Below, piece after piece: positions 46,084-56,653 of a DNA stretch of 64,000 nucleotides. Positions within the stretch are counted from its first letter, which is position 1. The number at the start of each line of letters is the position of its first letter. The DNA comes from Leptobrachium leishanense. Taxonomy: Eukaryota; Chordata; Amphibia; Anura; Megophryidae. A program made the position numbers and the translations under genes. The notes beneath the pieces were generated by a model. That model saw only the letters and a list, made by a program, of their open reading frames with translations, did no database searches and was not told the origin of the DNA. The stretch spans positions 192,709,871 through 192,773,870 of the forward strand of contig CM019063.1 of assembly GCA_009667805.1 (NCBI GenBank), in the 5' to 3' direction.

Positions 46084-48144
46084 CAGGGGCGTCGTAATGT
46101 GGGGGCGGGGGTGCGGCCCACACCAGGTGACACCCACCTTTAGGGTGACACCGTCACCCTAAGGGTGGGTGTCTCACCCTGCACCGCGTGTTCGCTCCCT
46201 GCAAGCGTCCGAAGCATGCAGCTTCAGTGCTCGCCTGGGGGAAACACGTCACCAGCCGATCGCAGCTGGTCACGTGGCTCCCCCAGGCGAGCACCCAAGC
46301 TGCACGCCACCGGACATGCGGCGCACGAGGTGAGCTGCCTGGGGCCATTATCCATGAGCTGGGGCCATTATCCATGAGCTGGGGCATATCCATGAGCTGC
46401 TGTGGCAAATCCATGAGCTGGGGCATATCCATGTGCTGGGGCATATCCATGAGCTGGGGCATATCCATGAGCTGGGGCAGTATCCATGAGCTGGGGCATA
46501 TCCACGTGCTGGGGCATATCCACGTGCTGGGGCAGTATCCATGTGCTGGGGCATATCCATGTGCTGGGGCATATCCATGAGCTGGGGCATATCCATGAGC
46601 TGCTGGGGCATATCCATGAGCTGGGGCATATCCATGAGCTGGGGAATTATCCATGAGCTGGGGCAGTATCCATGAGCTGGGGCATATCCATGTGCTGGGG
46701 CAGTATCCATGTGCTGGGGCAGTATCCATGTGCTGGGGCATATCCATGAGCTGGGGCATATCCATGAGCTGGGGCAGTATCCATTTGCTGGGGCATATCC
46801 ATGAGCTGGGGCATATCCATGTGCTGGGGAAAATCTATGAGCTGCTGGGGCAAATCCATGAGCTGGGGCAGTATCCATGAGCTGGGGCATATCCATGAGC
46901 TGGGGCATATCCATGAGCTGCTGGGGCAAATCCATGAGCTGGGGCAGTATCCATGAGCTGGGGCATATCCATGAGCTGGGGCAGTATCCATGAGCTGGGG
47001 CATATCCATGTGCTGGGGCATATCCATGCGCTGGGGCATATCCATGAGCTGGGGCATATCCATGTGCTGGGTCAGTATCCATGAGCTGGGGCAGTATCCA
47101 TGAACTGGGGCAAATCCATGAGCTGGGGCAAATCTATGAGCTGGGGGCATATCCATGAGCTGGGGCATTATCCATGAGCTGGGGCATTATCCATGACCTG
47201 GGGCATATCCATGAGCTTGGGCATTATCCATGAGCTGGGGCATTATCTATGAGCTGGGGAATTATCCATGAGCTGGGGCAATATCAATGAGAGGAGCTGG
47301 GGGCATAGCCATGAGAGGAGCTGAGGCAAAATCCATGAGAGGAGCTGGGGCATTATCCATGAGAGCAGCTGGGGCAGTATATCCATGAGAGGAGCTAGGG
47401 CAGTATATCCATGAGAGGAGCTGGGGCAGTATCCATGAGAGGAGCTGGGGCAGTATCCATGAGAGGAGCTGGGGCAATATCCATGAGAGCTGCTGGGGCA
47501 TATCCATGAGAGCTGCTGGGGCATATCCATGTGAGCTGGGGCAGTATCCATGTGTGCTGGGGCAGTATCCATGTGTGCTGGGGGCATATCCATGAGAGCT
47601 GGGGCAATATATCCATGTGTGAGCTGGTCTGGGGCAATATATCCATGTGTGAGCTGGTCTAGGGCAATATATATCCATGTGTGAGCTGAGGCGCAATATA
47701 TCCATGTGTGAGCTGAGGCGCAATATATCCATGTGTGAGCTGAGGCGCAATATATCCATATGTGAGCTGAGGCGCAATATATCCATATGTGAGCTGAGGT
47801 GCAATATATCCATATGTGAGCTGGGGGCAATATATATACATGGGTGTGCTGCTGGGGGCAATATATCCAGAGCTGCTGGGGGCAATATATATCCATGTGT
47901 GCTTTCACTGCCTTCGAACAGGCATCGTACTTGCTGGCAGTTGGCAAAAATTTGTGTGAGCATATGAGAGAGCTCCACAGCAATAAACTCACAGTAATGT
48001 GCGCTGTGTGTATGAGCATTCAGTGTTATATGGGAGTACTGATTTAGGAGTAAGAGTAGTTAAAAAAAATCCGGAAAACTCGGGGGGGGGGGGTGACACC
48101 ATAAGTTACCGCACCAGGTGACACCAACCCTAGTGACGCCACTG
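46084..48144. mobile_element. hAT element carrying a minisatellite, inside the PLE
   Basis: The right terminus (reversed) reads cagtggcgtcactagggttg and the left caggggcgtcgtaatg, both followed by gtgtcacc-type subterminal sequence. The flanking 8 bp are identical, AAGGTTTC (46076-46083 and 48145-48152). The plus-strand PLE copy at about 52350-52373 retains the uninterrupted site (ggtagaaaccttaagg), confirming the insertion. Inside: a GC-rich inverted repeat (46190-46330, tcgcctgggggaa..ggctcccccaggcgagc), the motif GAGGTGAGCTG, the minisatellite 46345-47905 and an end region shared with 7091-7420. No transposase is present. Confidence 0.92.
46345..47905. repeat. Minisatellite with changing unit length
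   Basis: From left to right the main unit changes: ggggcatatccatgagct (18 bp, 46345-47290), then tatccatgagaggagctggg plus gcag (24 bp, 47290-47480), then 20-22-bp units with 'gagagct' or 'tgtgct' (47480-47610), then about 28-bp units around atatatccatgtgtgagctg (47610-47850). The 18- and 24-bp units are multiples of three, so long reverse frames of the 'DMPQLMDMPQ' type appear; these are not genes. Confidence 0.92.
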
Positions 48145-50454
48145 AAGGTTTCTACCCCTTTTGTAGCAAAACATCGGTCTGGATTTAAAGAGGTTTGGTA
48201 AAGAGGGATCATGCTCCAGTACGTGCCAGTTCTTTTTCACTATTCGAGTTAGATCATTTGTGGCAGTATTAAATTGCATAGGAAACCTCAACCTCATATC
48301 CGCCTTGGGATTCCTCCTCTCAGGATGTAGGGCACGTTCAAGCACAGAATCCAGGACTTTAACAGAATAGCCCCATTCCCTGAATTTCTTGTACATCTCT
48401 TGTAACTGTCGTGTTTGACCAAACTCTTCAGAGTTGTTGCGACATACCCTGAGGAATTGTGCATAAGGTAGGGACTTTTGTGTATGCTCAGGGTGAGCGC
48501 TTGAAGCATGCAGTAAAGTATTCCTGTCTGTAGATTTTGAGTACAGAGAGTGTTCCAACTTGCCATCCTTTACATAGATCTCAACATCCAGGAACTGTAT
48601 CCTCGACTCACTTGCTTGTAAAGTGACTTCCACCGGAGATCCCAGCCCATTAATATACATTTCCACATTCCTTGCTTCTTCCATCGATCCACGCCATAAG
48701 ATGAACACGTCGTCTATGTACCGTATGTATTCAATGATATTTAATGCAAACTGAGGCAAAATAAATTCCTTTTCAAATTTGTACATGTAAGCGTTCGCGT
48801 ACATCGGCGCCATTGCAGCCCCCATTGATATTCCCGTCTTTTGTAGATACCAACTATTTTCAAATCTAAAGTAGTTATTCCGAAGTGCCATTGATAGTAA
48901 TTCCAAAGTGAATTCTACACATGGGCCATCATATTTGTCAGATCCAGATAATAACTCCCTCATGGCATCTATCCCTGTCTCATGAGGTAAGATCGTGTAA
49001 AGGCATTTTACATCCATGGTTACTAGCACTGTATTGGTTAAGTCTGTCCTTATAGATGTTATTTTCTGAAGGAATATAGGTGTATCTTTTACACAAGTAG
49101 GGATATCATACACCGGGGCTTTAAATAAATAATCCAGCCATTGAGCTACTGGTTCGATGATGCCTCCTATGGCGGAGACGATGGGACGCATTGGTAGATT
49201 CGTCAAGTTCTTATGGATTTTTGGAATCCCATAGAGTATAGAGGTATTTGGGTGTTTCCTTGTAAGGAACTCAAATAGTTCCTGACTGATGTAATTCATC
49301 TGTAATCCTCTGATGAAGCTGTCTCCAAATTTGTTTCTCTATTCGAGTTGTTGGATTACCCTGTAGTTCCTCATACGTGGCATCATCTTCTAGCAACAGA
49401 TATATCGCCTGTGCATATTGTGCGTAGTCCATTATCACTGTAGAGCCTCCTTTGTCCGCAGCTCGTATCATTATTGATGAATCATTGGCCAGATTTCTAA
49501 TCATCCTCCATTCTTCCCTAGACGTATTCTGATGGTAAGATTTATGATGTTTCAATGTCCGATGTTTCCTTTTGGACAACCTTTAAGAACGTTTTAATTG
49601 AGGCCTGATTTGGAATCGGATCAAAGCTGCTTTTGGGGCAAAACTTCGTGACTACCATACTGTGCACATTCTTGAAAAAATCTGTGATTCTAAGATGACA
49701 ACCAAATTTGTGTAAATCAATATTCCATTGTAGCTCCTGTGGGGTGTTGGTAGGGACATAAGACAAGCCCCTTGCCAGGATGTTACACTCTTTAGGAGAC
49801 AGGTCCCTAGATGATAGATTAAAGATGGGACTTATTTCTTAAGAGGCAGTTTGTTTTTTTGACCAATGGGGTTTCCCTTTCTGGCCCCTCCTGGACTGTC
49901 TTCGTTTTCTACATTTTTGGACTGTTGACTCCTGGTGACGGTGCCTAAGGTTTTTGCCCCCAGCGTTCACTCACTTCCCTCATCCTGGGTTTGTGCTGTA
50001 GATACCAATTCTCCTTCCGAGGCTGACTCGCCAGAGGTAATATCAATAGTCGTAAGGTTGGGTTTACATATCTTCCTTCTTTGTCTTCTATAGGGTCTAG
50101 TGTTATCCTGTCCACTTAACCACCTATAAACCCGGTGTTCCTGGTAGTCTTGCTTAACCCTCTCGAATTTATCTTTCTTGAATTTAATGAGTTCATTTTT
50201 ATATTTTACTACCTCCTCCAGGACTTTATTCACAATGGATGCCACATCTGGAGACGTTAACACCTGTTCATTTTCAAGTTCATATATTCAGATTTTCTCC
50301 TTCAGCTCATCAAGTTCTTCCTTTACATCCTGAATGGTAACTAACATTAAATCCAATGAGCACTTATTGAGGACCGCTGTCCAGTTCTTACACACCTTTG
50401 GTTTTGATCGACCCAGAGTCGGAACCCCGAGGGTTCCGTGTACATAATATTCCG

Positions 50455-52885
50455 ACTCTGGGTCGATCGAATCCAAAGGTGTGTAAGAACTGGACAGCGG
50501 TCCTCAATAAGTGCTCATTGGATTTAATGTTAGTTACCATTCAGGATGTAAAGGAAGAACTTGATGAGCTGAAGGAGAAAATCAGAATATATGAAATTGA
50601 AAATGAACAGGTGTTAACGTCTCCACATGGGGCATCCATTGTGAATAAAGTCCTGGAGGAGGTAGTAAAATATAAAAATGAACTCATTAAATTCAAGAAA
50701 GATAAATTTGAGAGGGTTAAACAAGACTACAAGGAACACCGGGTTTATAGGTGGTTAAGTGGACAGGATAACACTAGACCCTATAGAAGAGAAAGAAGGA
50801 AGATACGTAAACTCAACCTTACGACTATTGATATTACCTCTGGCGAGTCAGCCTCGGAAGGAGAATTGGTATCTACAGCACAAACCCAGGATGAGGGAAG
50901 TGAGCGAACCCTGGGGGCAAAAAACTTAGGCACCGTCACCAGGAGTCAACAGTCCAAAAATGTAGAAAACGAAGACAGTCCAGGAGGGGCCAGAAAGGGA
51001 AACCCCATTGGTCAAAAAACAAACCGCCTCTCAAGAAATAAGTCCCATCTTTAATCTATCATCTAGGGACCTGTCTCCTAAAGAGTGTAATATCCTGGCA
51101 AGGGGCTTGTCTTATGTCCCTACCAACACCCCACAGGAGCTACAATGGAATATTGATCTACGCAAATTTGGTCGTCATCTTAGAATCACAGATTTTTTCA
51201 AGAATGAGCACAGTATGGTAGTCACGGAGTTTCGCCCCAAAAACAGCTTTGATCCAATTCCAAATCAGGCCGCAATTAAAATGTTCTTAAAGGTTGTCCA
51301 AAAGGAAACATCGGACATATTGAAACATCATAAATCTTACCATCAGAATACGTCTAGGGAAGAATGGAGGATGATTAGAAATTTGGCCAATGATTCATCA
51401 ATAACGATACGAGCTGCGGACAAAGGAGGCTCTACAGTGATAATGGACTACGCACAATATGCACAGGCGATATATCTGTTGCTAGAAGATGCTACCACGT
51501 ATGGGAAACTACAGGGTAATCCAACAACTCAAATACAGAACAAATTTGGAGACAGCTTCATCAGAGGATTACAGATGAATTACATCAGTCAGGAACTATT
51601 TGAGTTCCTTACAAGGAAACACCCAAAGACCCCTATACTCTATGGGATTCCAAAAATCCATAAGAACTTGACGAATCCACCAATGCGTCCCATCGTCTCC
51701 GCCATAGGAGGTGTCATCAAATCAGTAGCTCATTTTGAAAAGGAATTTATTTTGCCTAAGTTTCTATTAAATATCATTGAATACATACGGTACATAGACG
51801 ACGTGTTCATCTTATGGTGTGGATCGATGGAAGAAGCAAGGAATGTGGAAATGTATATTAATGGGCTGGGATCTCCGGTGGAAGTCACTTTACAAGCAAG
51901 TGAGTCGAGGATACAGTTCCTGGATGTTGAGATCTATGTAAAGGATGGCAAGTTGGAACACTCTCTGTACTCAAAATCTATAGACAGGAATACTTTACTG
52001 CATGCTTCAAGCGCTCACCCTGAGCATACACAAAAGTCCCTACCTTATGCACAATTCCTCAGGGTATGTCGCAACAACTCTGAGGAGTTGGGTCGAACAC
52101 GACAGTTACAAGAGATGTACAAGAAATTCAGGGAACTGGGCTATTCTGTTAAAGTCCTGGATTCTGCGCTTGAACGAGCCCTACATCCTGAGAGGAGGAA
52201 TCCCAAGGCGGATATGAGGTTGAGGTTTCCTATGCAATTTAATACTGCCACAAATGATCTAACTCGAATAGTGAAAAAGAACTCGCATGGACTGGAGCAT
52301 GATCCCTCTTTACCAAACATCTTTAAATCCAGACCGATGTTTTGCTACGAAAGGGGTAGAAACCTTAAGGACCTTTTGGTCCAAACGGACCCTGTGAATA
52401 GTTACACACTGGCACCTAGCGGATTTGTAAATACTGGCTGCAGGAGATGTTTAGGGTGTGTCACGTGTGGACATATGATCCCCTCTAAGACCTTTACGCA
52501 TCCACACACAGGGAAAGTGTTCAAAATACGTTACAACATAACAAGCAAAACGGACCATGTGATACATAAAATTACATGCCCTTGTGGCCTCGCTTACATA
52601 GGAAAGACCATAATGTCTTTGTGCGAACGCATCAGGAATCATCGCTCAAATATACGTATAGCATATCGGGATGGTACATCAGACAAGCCTGTAGCGCGTC
52701 ACTTCTTGGAATTGAATCATCCACTGAGTTCATTGAAGTTCATGGCAATCGATCACATCCCAGTACCACGAAGGGGAGGTGATCGTGGATTAATGTTGCT
52801 GCGCAAGGAAACCTTTTGGATCCATCAGTTGCGGACAATCCACCCGGATGGCCTGAATGAAAAGATGGTGTATTCCATGTTTTGA
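50455..52885 (+). pseudogene. PLE polyprotein, right copy, RT core deleted
   Basis: Same PLE as the left arm, on the plus strand. Upstream frame to 51054: coiled-coil-like MLVTIQDVKEELDELKEKI (Met at 50527), KFKKDKFERVKQDYKEHRVY, a basic stretch and an acidic/Ser region; it ends after GQKTNRLSRNKSHL. The main frame (51008-52885) begins with SQEISPIFNLSSRDLSPKEC and is open for 625 codons. It holds ADKGGSTVIMDYAQYAQAIY, ILYGIPKIHKNL, IVSAIGG, YIRYIDDVFILW, CRRCLGCVTCGHM, GIY-YIG as IHKITCPCGLAYIGKT, LCERIRNHRS and KETFWIHQLRTI. About 120 codons present in the left copy are missing near 51730 (VAH/FEKEF), including RT motifs A and B, yet the frame is kept. The frames meet at an A-run (51014-51019). 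Confidence 0.9.
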
Positions 52886-53330
52886 GGTTCATTAACTCCT
52901 AGCGAGACTAGTAGATTCTATCCGTACTCGACTAAGTTGTGAAATATAATTGGGGTGTAGTTGGCTGTATGGGGCGTCCCATTGGGTTGTATGTTGCAGG
53001 CTGTTGCTTGTTGCCCATGCTCTTCAACACTTTTCTTGAGCTTTAGATAACATTCAAAATGTAGTTATCATGCCTTGAGTTTGCAGGGGGTATGTATCTT
53101 AGGATGTCACATATGTATGTTTTCTCTTTCACTGGGTGCAAGGAGCGGAATTGTCGCGTCCTGGGTCACCGTGGTTACGTGATAAGTCATCCCGAGGAGA
53201 CCGGGGTGATTACGCGCATGCGCACTAAGCGGACAGAAACGCCGCGGTTTTAAGGGGGAGGGGTGAGTACACTTTATTCATTGTGTGTATAAAAGTGTGT
53301 TTATACATTGCAGAATGTAATGATTTTGTC

Positions 53331-53376
53331 CTGAGGAAAGCTCTAAATGAGGAGCTGAAACGTTGACTCTCATGTC
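53331..53376 (+). ncRNA. Hammerhead-like motif at the right PLE end
   Basis: CTGAGGA (53331-53337), stem AGCTC (53339-53343)/GAGCT (53352-53356) around TAAATGAG, GAAA (53357-53360), possible stem III ACGT (53360-53363)/ATGT (53372-53375), and C at 53376 as the expected cleavage residue. The mirror copy is at 45066-45111. Upstream taatgat and downstream ataatta could form a distal stem I, with unpaired bases next to the core. Hammerheads are established features of PLE terminal repeats; whether this variant cuts is unknown. Confidence 0.45.
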
Positions 53377-53450
53377 ATAATTAAAAAAGAAGTTAACAGT
53401 CCTGGAGTGCCGTTGCAATTTCTCTATAAACACATATATATATATATATA

Positions 53451-53956
53451 CACTGCCTGGTCCAAAAAAATAAACACTGTAATATTTGGTTGGATCGCTT
53501 TTCATTTTGATTATGGCACGCATTTGCCATGGCATTGTTTTGATAAACTTATGTAATGTCACAACATTTATTTGTGTCTAGAGTTGCATAAATTAGTCAC
53601 CAAAATATTGTATTGATGATGCATAAAGTCTTCTCCCAAAGATTCTCAATGGGGTTAAGGTCTGGACTCTGTGGTGGCCAGTCCACGTGTGAAAATGATG
53701 TTCCTGCTCCCTGAACCACTCTTGCACAACCTGAGCCCAATGAATCCTGAAATTGTCATATTGGAATATGCTTGTGCCATCAGGGAAGAAAAATATCCAC
53801 TAATGGAAAAACCTGCTCATTCACTATATTCAGGTTGTCAGATGACCTCATATTTTGAGCACATAACATTGCTGAACCTGGACCTGACCAACTGAAGCAA
53901 GCCCAGATTACAACAGGCTTGTACAACAGGTGGTGACTTTATTTGGCCAGACAGTG
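53451..53956 (-). mobile_element. Internally deleted Tc1/mariner element
   Basis: Ends cactgcctggtccaaaaaaa and ..tttggccagacagtg are inverted repeats; TA precedes the left end, and the right flank reads TG. The interior contains transposase-derived text on the minus strand, including the complement of 'caatggggttaaggtctgga' (a Tc1 'GVQTLTPLR'-type segment), but the frame is broken and most of the catalytic domain is gone. Confidence 0.72.
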
Positions 53957-54685
53957 TGTCATATAGGGATGTGCAATTCGTTTCGTTCCAAATTTAATTT
54001 CGCACGAAATTGACAATTTTTGATCTTTCGGAACCATTTCCGAAATTAAATATCGCCCGCCCAACATTATGTAATCCAGAATCAACATGTCAGCACAAAC
54101 AAAATCATTTCGTTATGGGACCTAAAGAAAATAAAACGGAATGCAAATGATACAAAATGCTGAAAAAACGGAACAAAATGATCAAAAACTAAATAAATTT
54201 CATAACGTAATGAAATGAAAGGAAAAAACGGAACCGATTGATCTGACATGAAAAAAAAGAAGAAAATGATCTAAAATGTAAAAAAAACTGAACCAAAAGG
54301 TCTAAAATGGAACATGTCACTTTTTAATTAATGCAGATGCTAGGCTTTTTTCTACCATAGTTTTCAATGTTTAAAAAAATCCCTGTTTAATAATTTTCAA
54401 TTGCAACAAACAGCCATTTTTTAAAATAATTTTTTAGGATTTTTTGGGCATTTTTCGGGATTTTTTAGGTGAAAGTTTAGGTTTCCTAACTTATTTTAAA
54501 TGTAATTTTTTTTTTGAGAAGGGATTTTACCAGGAAGGATATATTGAGATTTCTCTCGTTTTCAAGTATGAGGTCTGATTTTCTTTGCTGAACGCATGCG
54601 GCTGAATTATTTTCTTACAGTCTGTGTGCGTTCAGCAATAAAAAAAATGTCTTTTTGGTTTGCTGCAATTGAAAATTATTAATGG

Positions 54686-55204
54686 TGTGACAGATTACAG
54701 GATCATGCGTATATAAGCCTGAGGTTGCAACGTGCTGTGTATCCAGGTTACTAACAGGTTAAAGGCTCCTGTCCTGCTAGCACACCTTTTCTCCATCCTA
54801 ATTAGCTCGGGCCTATTTAGTAGGTCTGGGAGAACAGGGAAATGGTTCAGAGTGGAGCTGAACCAAGCCCAGAGAGGTTGTCTCCTAAGTTGTCTGGTAA
54901 GGGGCTGACTTTTGGTTACCTACGGTTCAAACGTATGGTTTATGTTTTTTTTGTGCTGGAAGCAGAGTAGCTGCTCCAGCCTCCTGTAGTCAGAACCTAC
55001 TACTGTGAGTTAGTCTCCTGACAGGAGTAGGCCTGTTCATTTGTTTATCATTTGTTGTTACTTTCTTTTCTGCGTGGCAAAACATGTGATTAAAAGGGGA
55101 ATCACCCAAAAAACCCGCAAGAGATTTACTGTTCACCAAATAAACGTTGTTTGCAGTGCAACCTCCTGGCTGTCCTGACCCTCTTTGGCCACGACCCTAC
55201 CACA
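54686..55204 (+). repeat. Solo LTR, 519 bp
   Basis: Starts TGTGACAGATTACAGG and ends CGACCCTACCACA, with ATGG duplicated on both sides (54682-54685 and 55205-55208). A TATA-like tatataagcc lies at 54710-54720 and an AATAAA signal (ccaaataaacg) about 65 bp before the end. The TG..CA ends and 4-bp duplication identify an LTR left by recombination of a full element; Gypsy and retrovirus origins are both possible. It matches neither of the other LTRs in the window. Confidence 0.82.
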
Positions 55205-55394
55205 ATGGTTTAAGAAATATTTAATAAAAACAGGGATTTTTTTTAACATTGAAAACTATGGTGGAAAATTCGAATTGTTATCAACTATTGAATTGAATTT
55301 GATATCAACTATTTAATTGATATCAACTATCGAATTGATCTGATGATAACAAGTTGTCATTCATACAGGTAACGATTGGAGGACAGGGGAGCCT

Positions 55395-55745
55395 CTTAAA
55401 GAAGCCTCTTCATATGCTGCATTAATTATACTGCGCAGAGAGGCGCTTCCCCGCAGTGTGCATATTCATAAGCTGCATTAATTATACCGCGCAGAGGGGC
55501 GCTTGTTCCCCGCAGTGTGCGTATTCATATGCTGCCTTAATTATACTGCGCAGAGAGGCGCTTCCCCGCAGTGTGCGTATTCATAAGCTGCATTAATTAT
55601 GCCGCTCAGATGGGCGCTTGTTCCCCGCAGTGTGCGTATTCATATGCTGCCTTATTTATACCGCAGAGAGGCGCTTCCCAGCAGTGTGTGGATTCATATG
55701 CTGCATTAATTATACTGCAGAGAGGCACTTCACCGCAGTGTATGG
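55395..55745. repeat. Tandem repeat of about 60-66 bp, five to six copies
   Basis: Units share catatgctgcattaattata, ctgcgcagagaggcgcttcc and ccgcagtgtgcgtattcat. Alternate units carry 'cttgttcc' in place of 'cttcc', so the array looks built from two-unit blocks. The spurious 68-codon frame through it is not a gene. Confidence 0.85.
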
Positions 55746-56288
55746 ATTCTTATGATGTATTTTTTTTTACGTTTTAAAACCTTTTGTTCTGTTTTTTTTT
55801 TTTAAAAAGTCAGACCACTTGGGTCAGTATTTTATTTTTGCGTTTTTTAAATCGTTTTGTTCATTTTTGTTCCTTTCATACCATTTTAATATGATTAAAT
55901 AAAGTTGTGCAATGCATGTTCATAAGAAAAAAAATCTTTATTTAATAAAAAAATTATAGAATTGGCAGAATTACCGTATCGACAGAATTACGGTATCGAC
56001 AGAGATATCGGATCCGAAAAACCATTAGTTTAAGGCAAAACGAATAGACACTTTGAAACGAGGAGAACAGACTTTCTGAAAAACACGAAAATTTCCGATA
56101 TCACGAAAAAAAAGTCGATACGAAAAACGAGTCCATCTGAAAACACGAAAATGGCCGATTTCACAGGAAAAAAGTCTATACGAAAAACAAGCCAAAACGA
56201 GCTGAAAAGAAAATCGTCCTAAATTAATGGGAAAAAAATCTGTGCACATCTCTAGTGGGAAGATGGTGCAAGAAATGTGCAGTGGGAG

Positions 56289-56495
56289 TGTGATATCTCC
56301 ATATCTTTGAAAGCAGAGACAGGCTGTGGAAGGTTCTTATTCTTTATTTACAGGAGCTGCACACAGCGTCCGCACGCTGCCTTAGAACTCTACCATGTGT
56401 TGACGAAACTTTATTTACAATGAACAGGAACACAGATAATACCTACAACATGCGCCCTCTAGTGGTGGATAGATATAACACTATGATATACTACA
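56289..56495 (-). repeat. Short Gypsy 3' LTR, 207 bp
   Basis: In element orientation TGTAGTATATCATAGTG to GAGATATCACA, preceded by the purine tract AGAGGGAAGGGGA. AATAAA occurs twice (near 56410 and 56342). Its last bases, TATCACA, recur next to the primer-binding region at 59811-59817, which fixes its end. Confidence 0.8.
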
Positions 56496-56653
56496 TCCCC
56501 TTCCCTCTGATAACACTAGTTTCAACAATACCCCCCACATGACCCTAGGCACAGAAAAACTCCCACTAAACTTGAGACTTTGGGTAGACTACCTCCGTCC
56601 CAGTGAGTTCCAGGACGCATTCTTGTCCTGTGGCTGGGGAACTCACTACTAAG

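Larger units (their letters stand above)
45557..50476 (-). pseudogene. PLE polyprotein, left copy, broken and interrupted
   Basis: Penelope-like retroelement protein: reverse transcriptase with a C-terminal GIY-YIG endonuclease. Reading from 50476 downward: coiled-coil-like N-terminus (MLVTIQDVKEELDELKEKI), a charged region to about 49967, the conserved PLE start (LARGLSYVPTNTPQELQWNI, 49542-49766), then 49271-49579 (ADKGGSTVIMDYAQYAQAIY). The RT lies at 48153-49299 with MRPIVSAIGG, VTMDVKCLYTILP (motif A Asp), GISMGAAMAPMYANAYM (motif B) and YIRYIDDVFILW (motif C, intact DD). A hAT (46084-48144) interrupts after RNLK. The rest (45557-46075) holds CRRCLGCVTC, GIY-YIG (VIYKITGPRGLAYIGKT), LCERIRNHRS and KETFWIHQLRTIHPDG. 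At least four frame breaks exclude function. Domain order fits the GIY-YIG-bearing PLEs of vertebrates (Neptune/Poseidon-like). Confidence 0.9.
45011..53431. repeat. 8.4-kb palindrome: two PLE copies head to head
   Basis: The left end gtttgtagagaaattgcaac and right end are complementary, and both arms run inward through the same PLE in opposite orientation. The centre is at about 50403-50463, where tcgacccagagtcggaa and ttccgactctgggtcga face each other across a spacer of about 25 bp. Left arm: minus-strand copy, opened by a hAT at 46084-48144. Right arm: plus-strand copy with an internal deletion. The arms differ by substitutions and indels throughout, so they are diverged copies and not an exact cloning or assembly reflection. 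Confidence 0.88.
53964..56254. mobile_element. hAT-like foldback with nested insertions
   Basis: The left end tagggatgtgcaattcgttt and the reversed right end tagagatgtgcac are similar hAT-type termini. The flanking 8 bp (gtgtcata, gtgggaag) do not match, so the boundary is less certain. Inner inverted repeats are clear: accatagttttcaatgttta (54355) is complementary to 55245-55268. Nested inside are a SINE tail (54528-54577, reversed), a solo LTR (54686-55204) and a tandem array (55395-55745). The outer parts are AT-rich with 'cgaaattg'/'acgaaaa' motifs. No transposase. Confidence 0.55.

Noticed and set aside
46154..48019. Long reverse-strand frames of the MDMPQLMD / SSWIYCPS type
   Set aside because: Translation of the 18- to 28-bp minisatellite inside a hAT; the period explains the openness.
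45011..53431. Palindrome as an assembly or library artefact
   Set aside because: The arms differ by substitutions, indels, a private hAT insertion and a private RT deletion, which a mechanical reflection would not give.
53964..56254. Exact 8-bp target duplication for the hAT-like foldback
   Set aside because: The flanks gtgtcata and gtgggaag do not match; the left flank overlaps the end of a Tc1 element, so the site may be altered.
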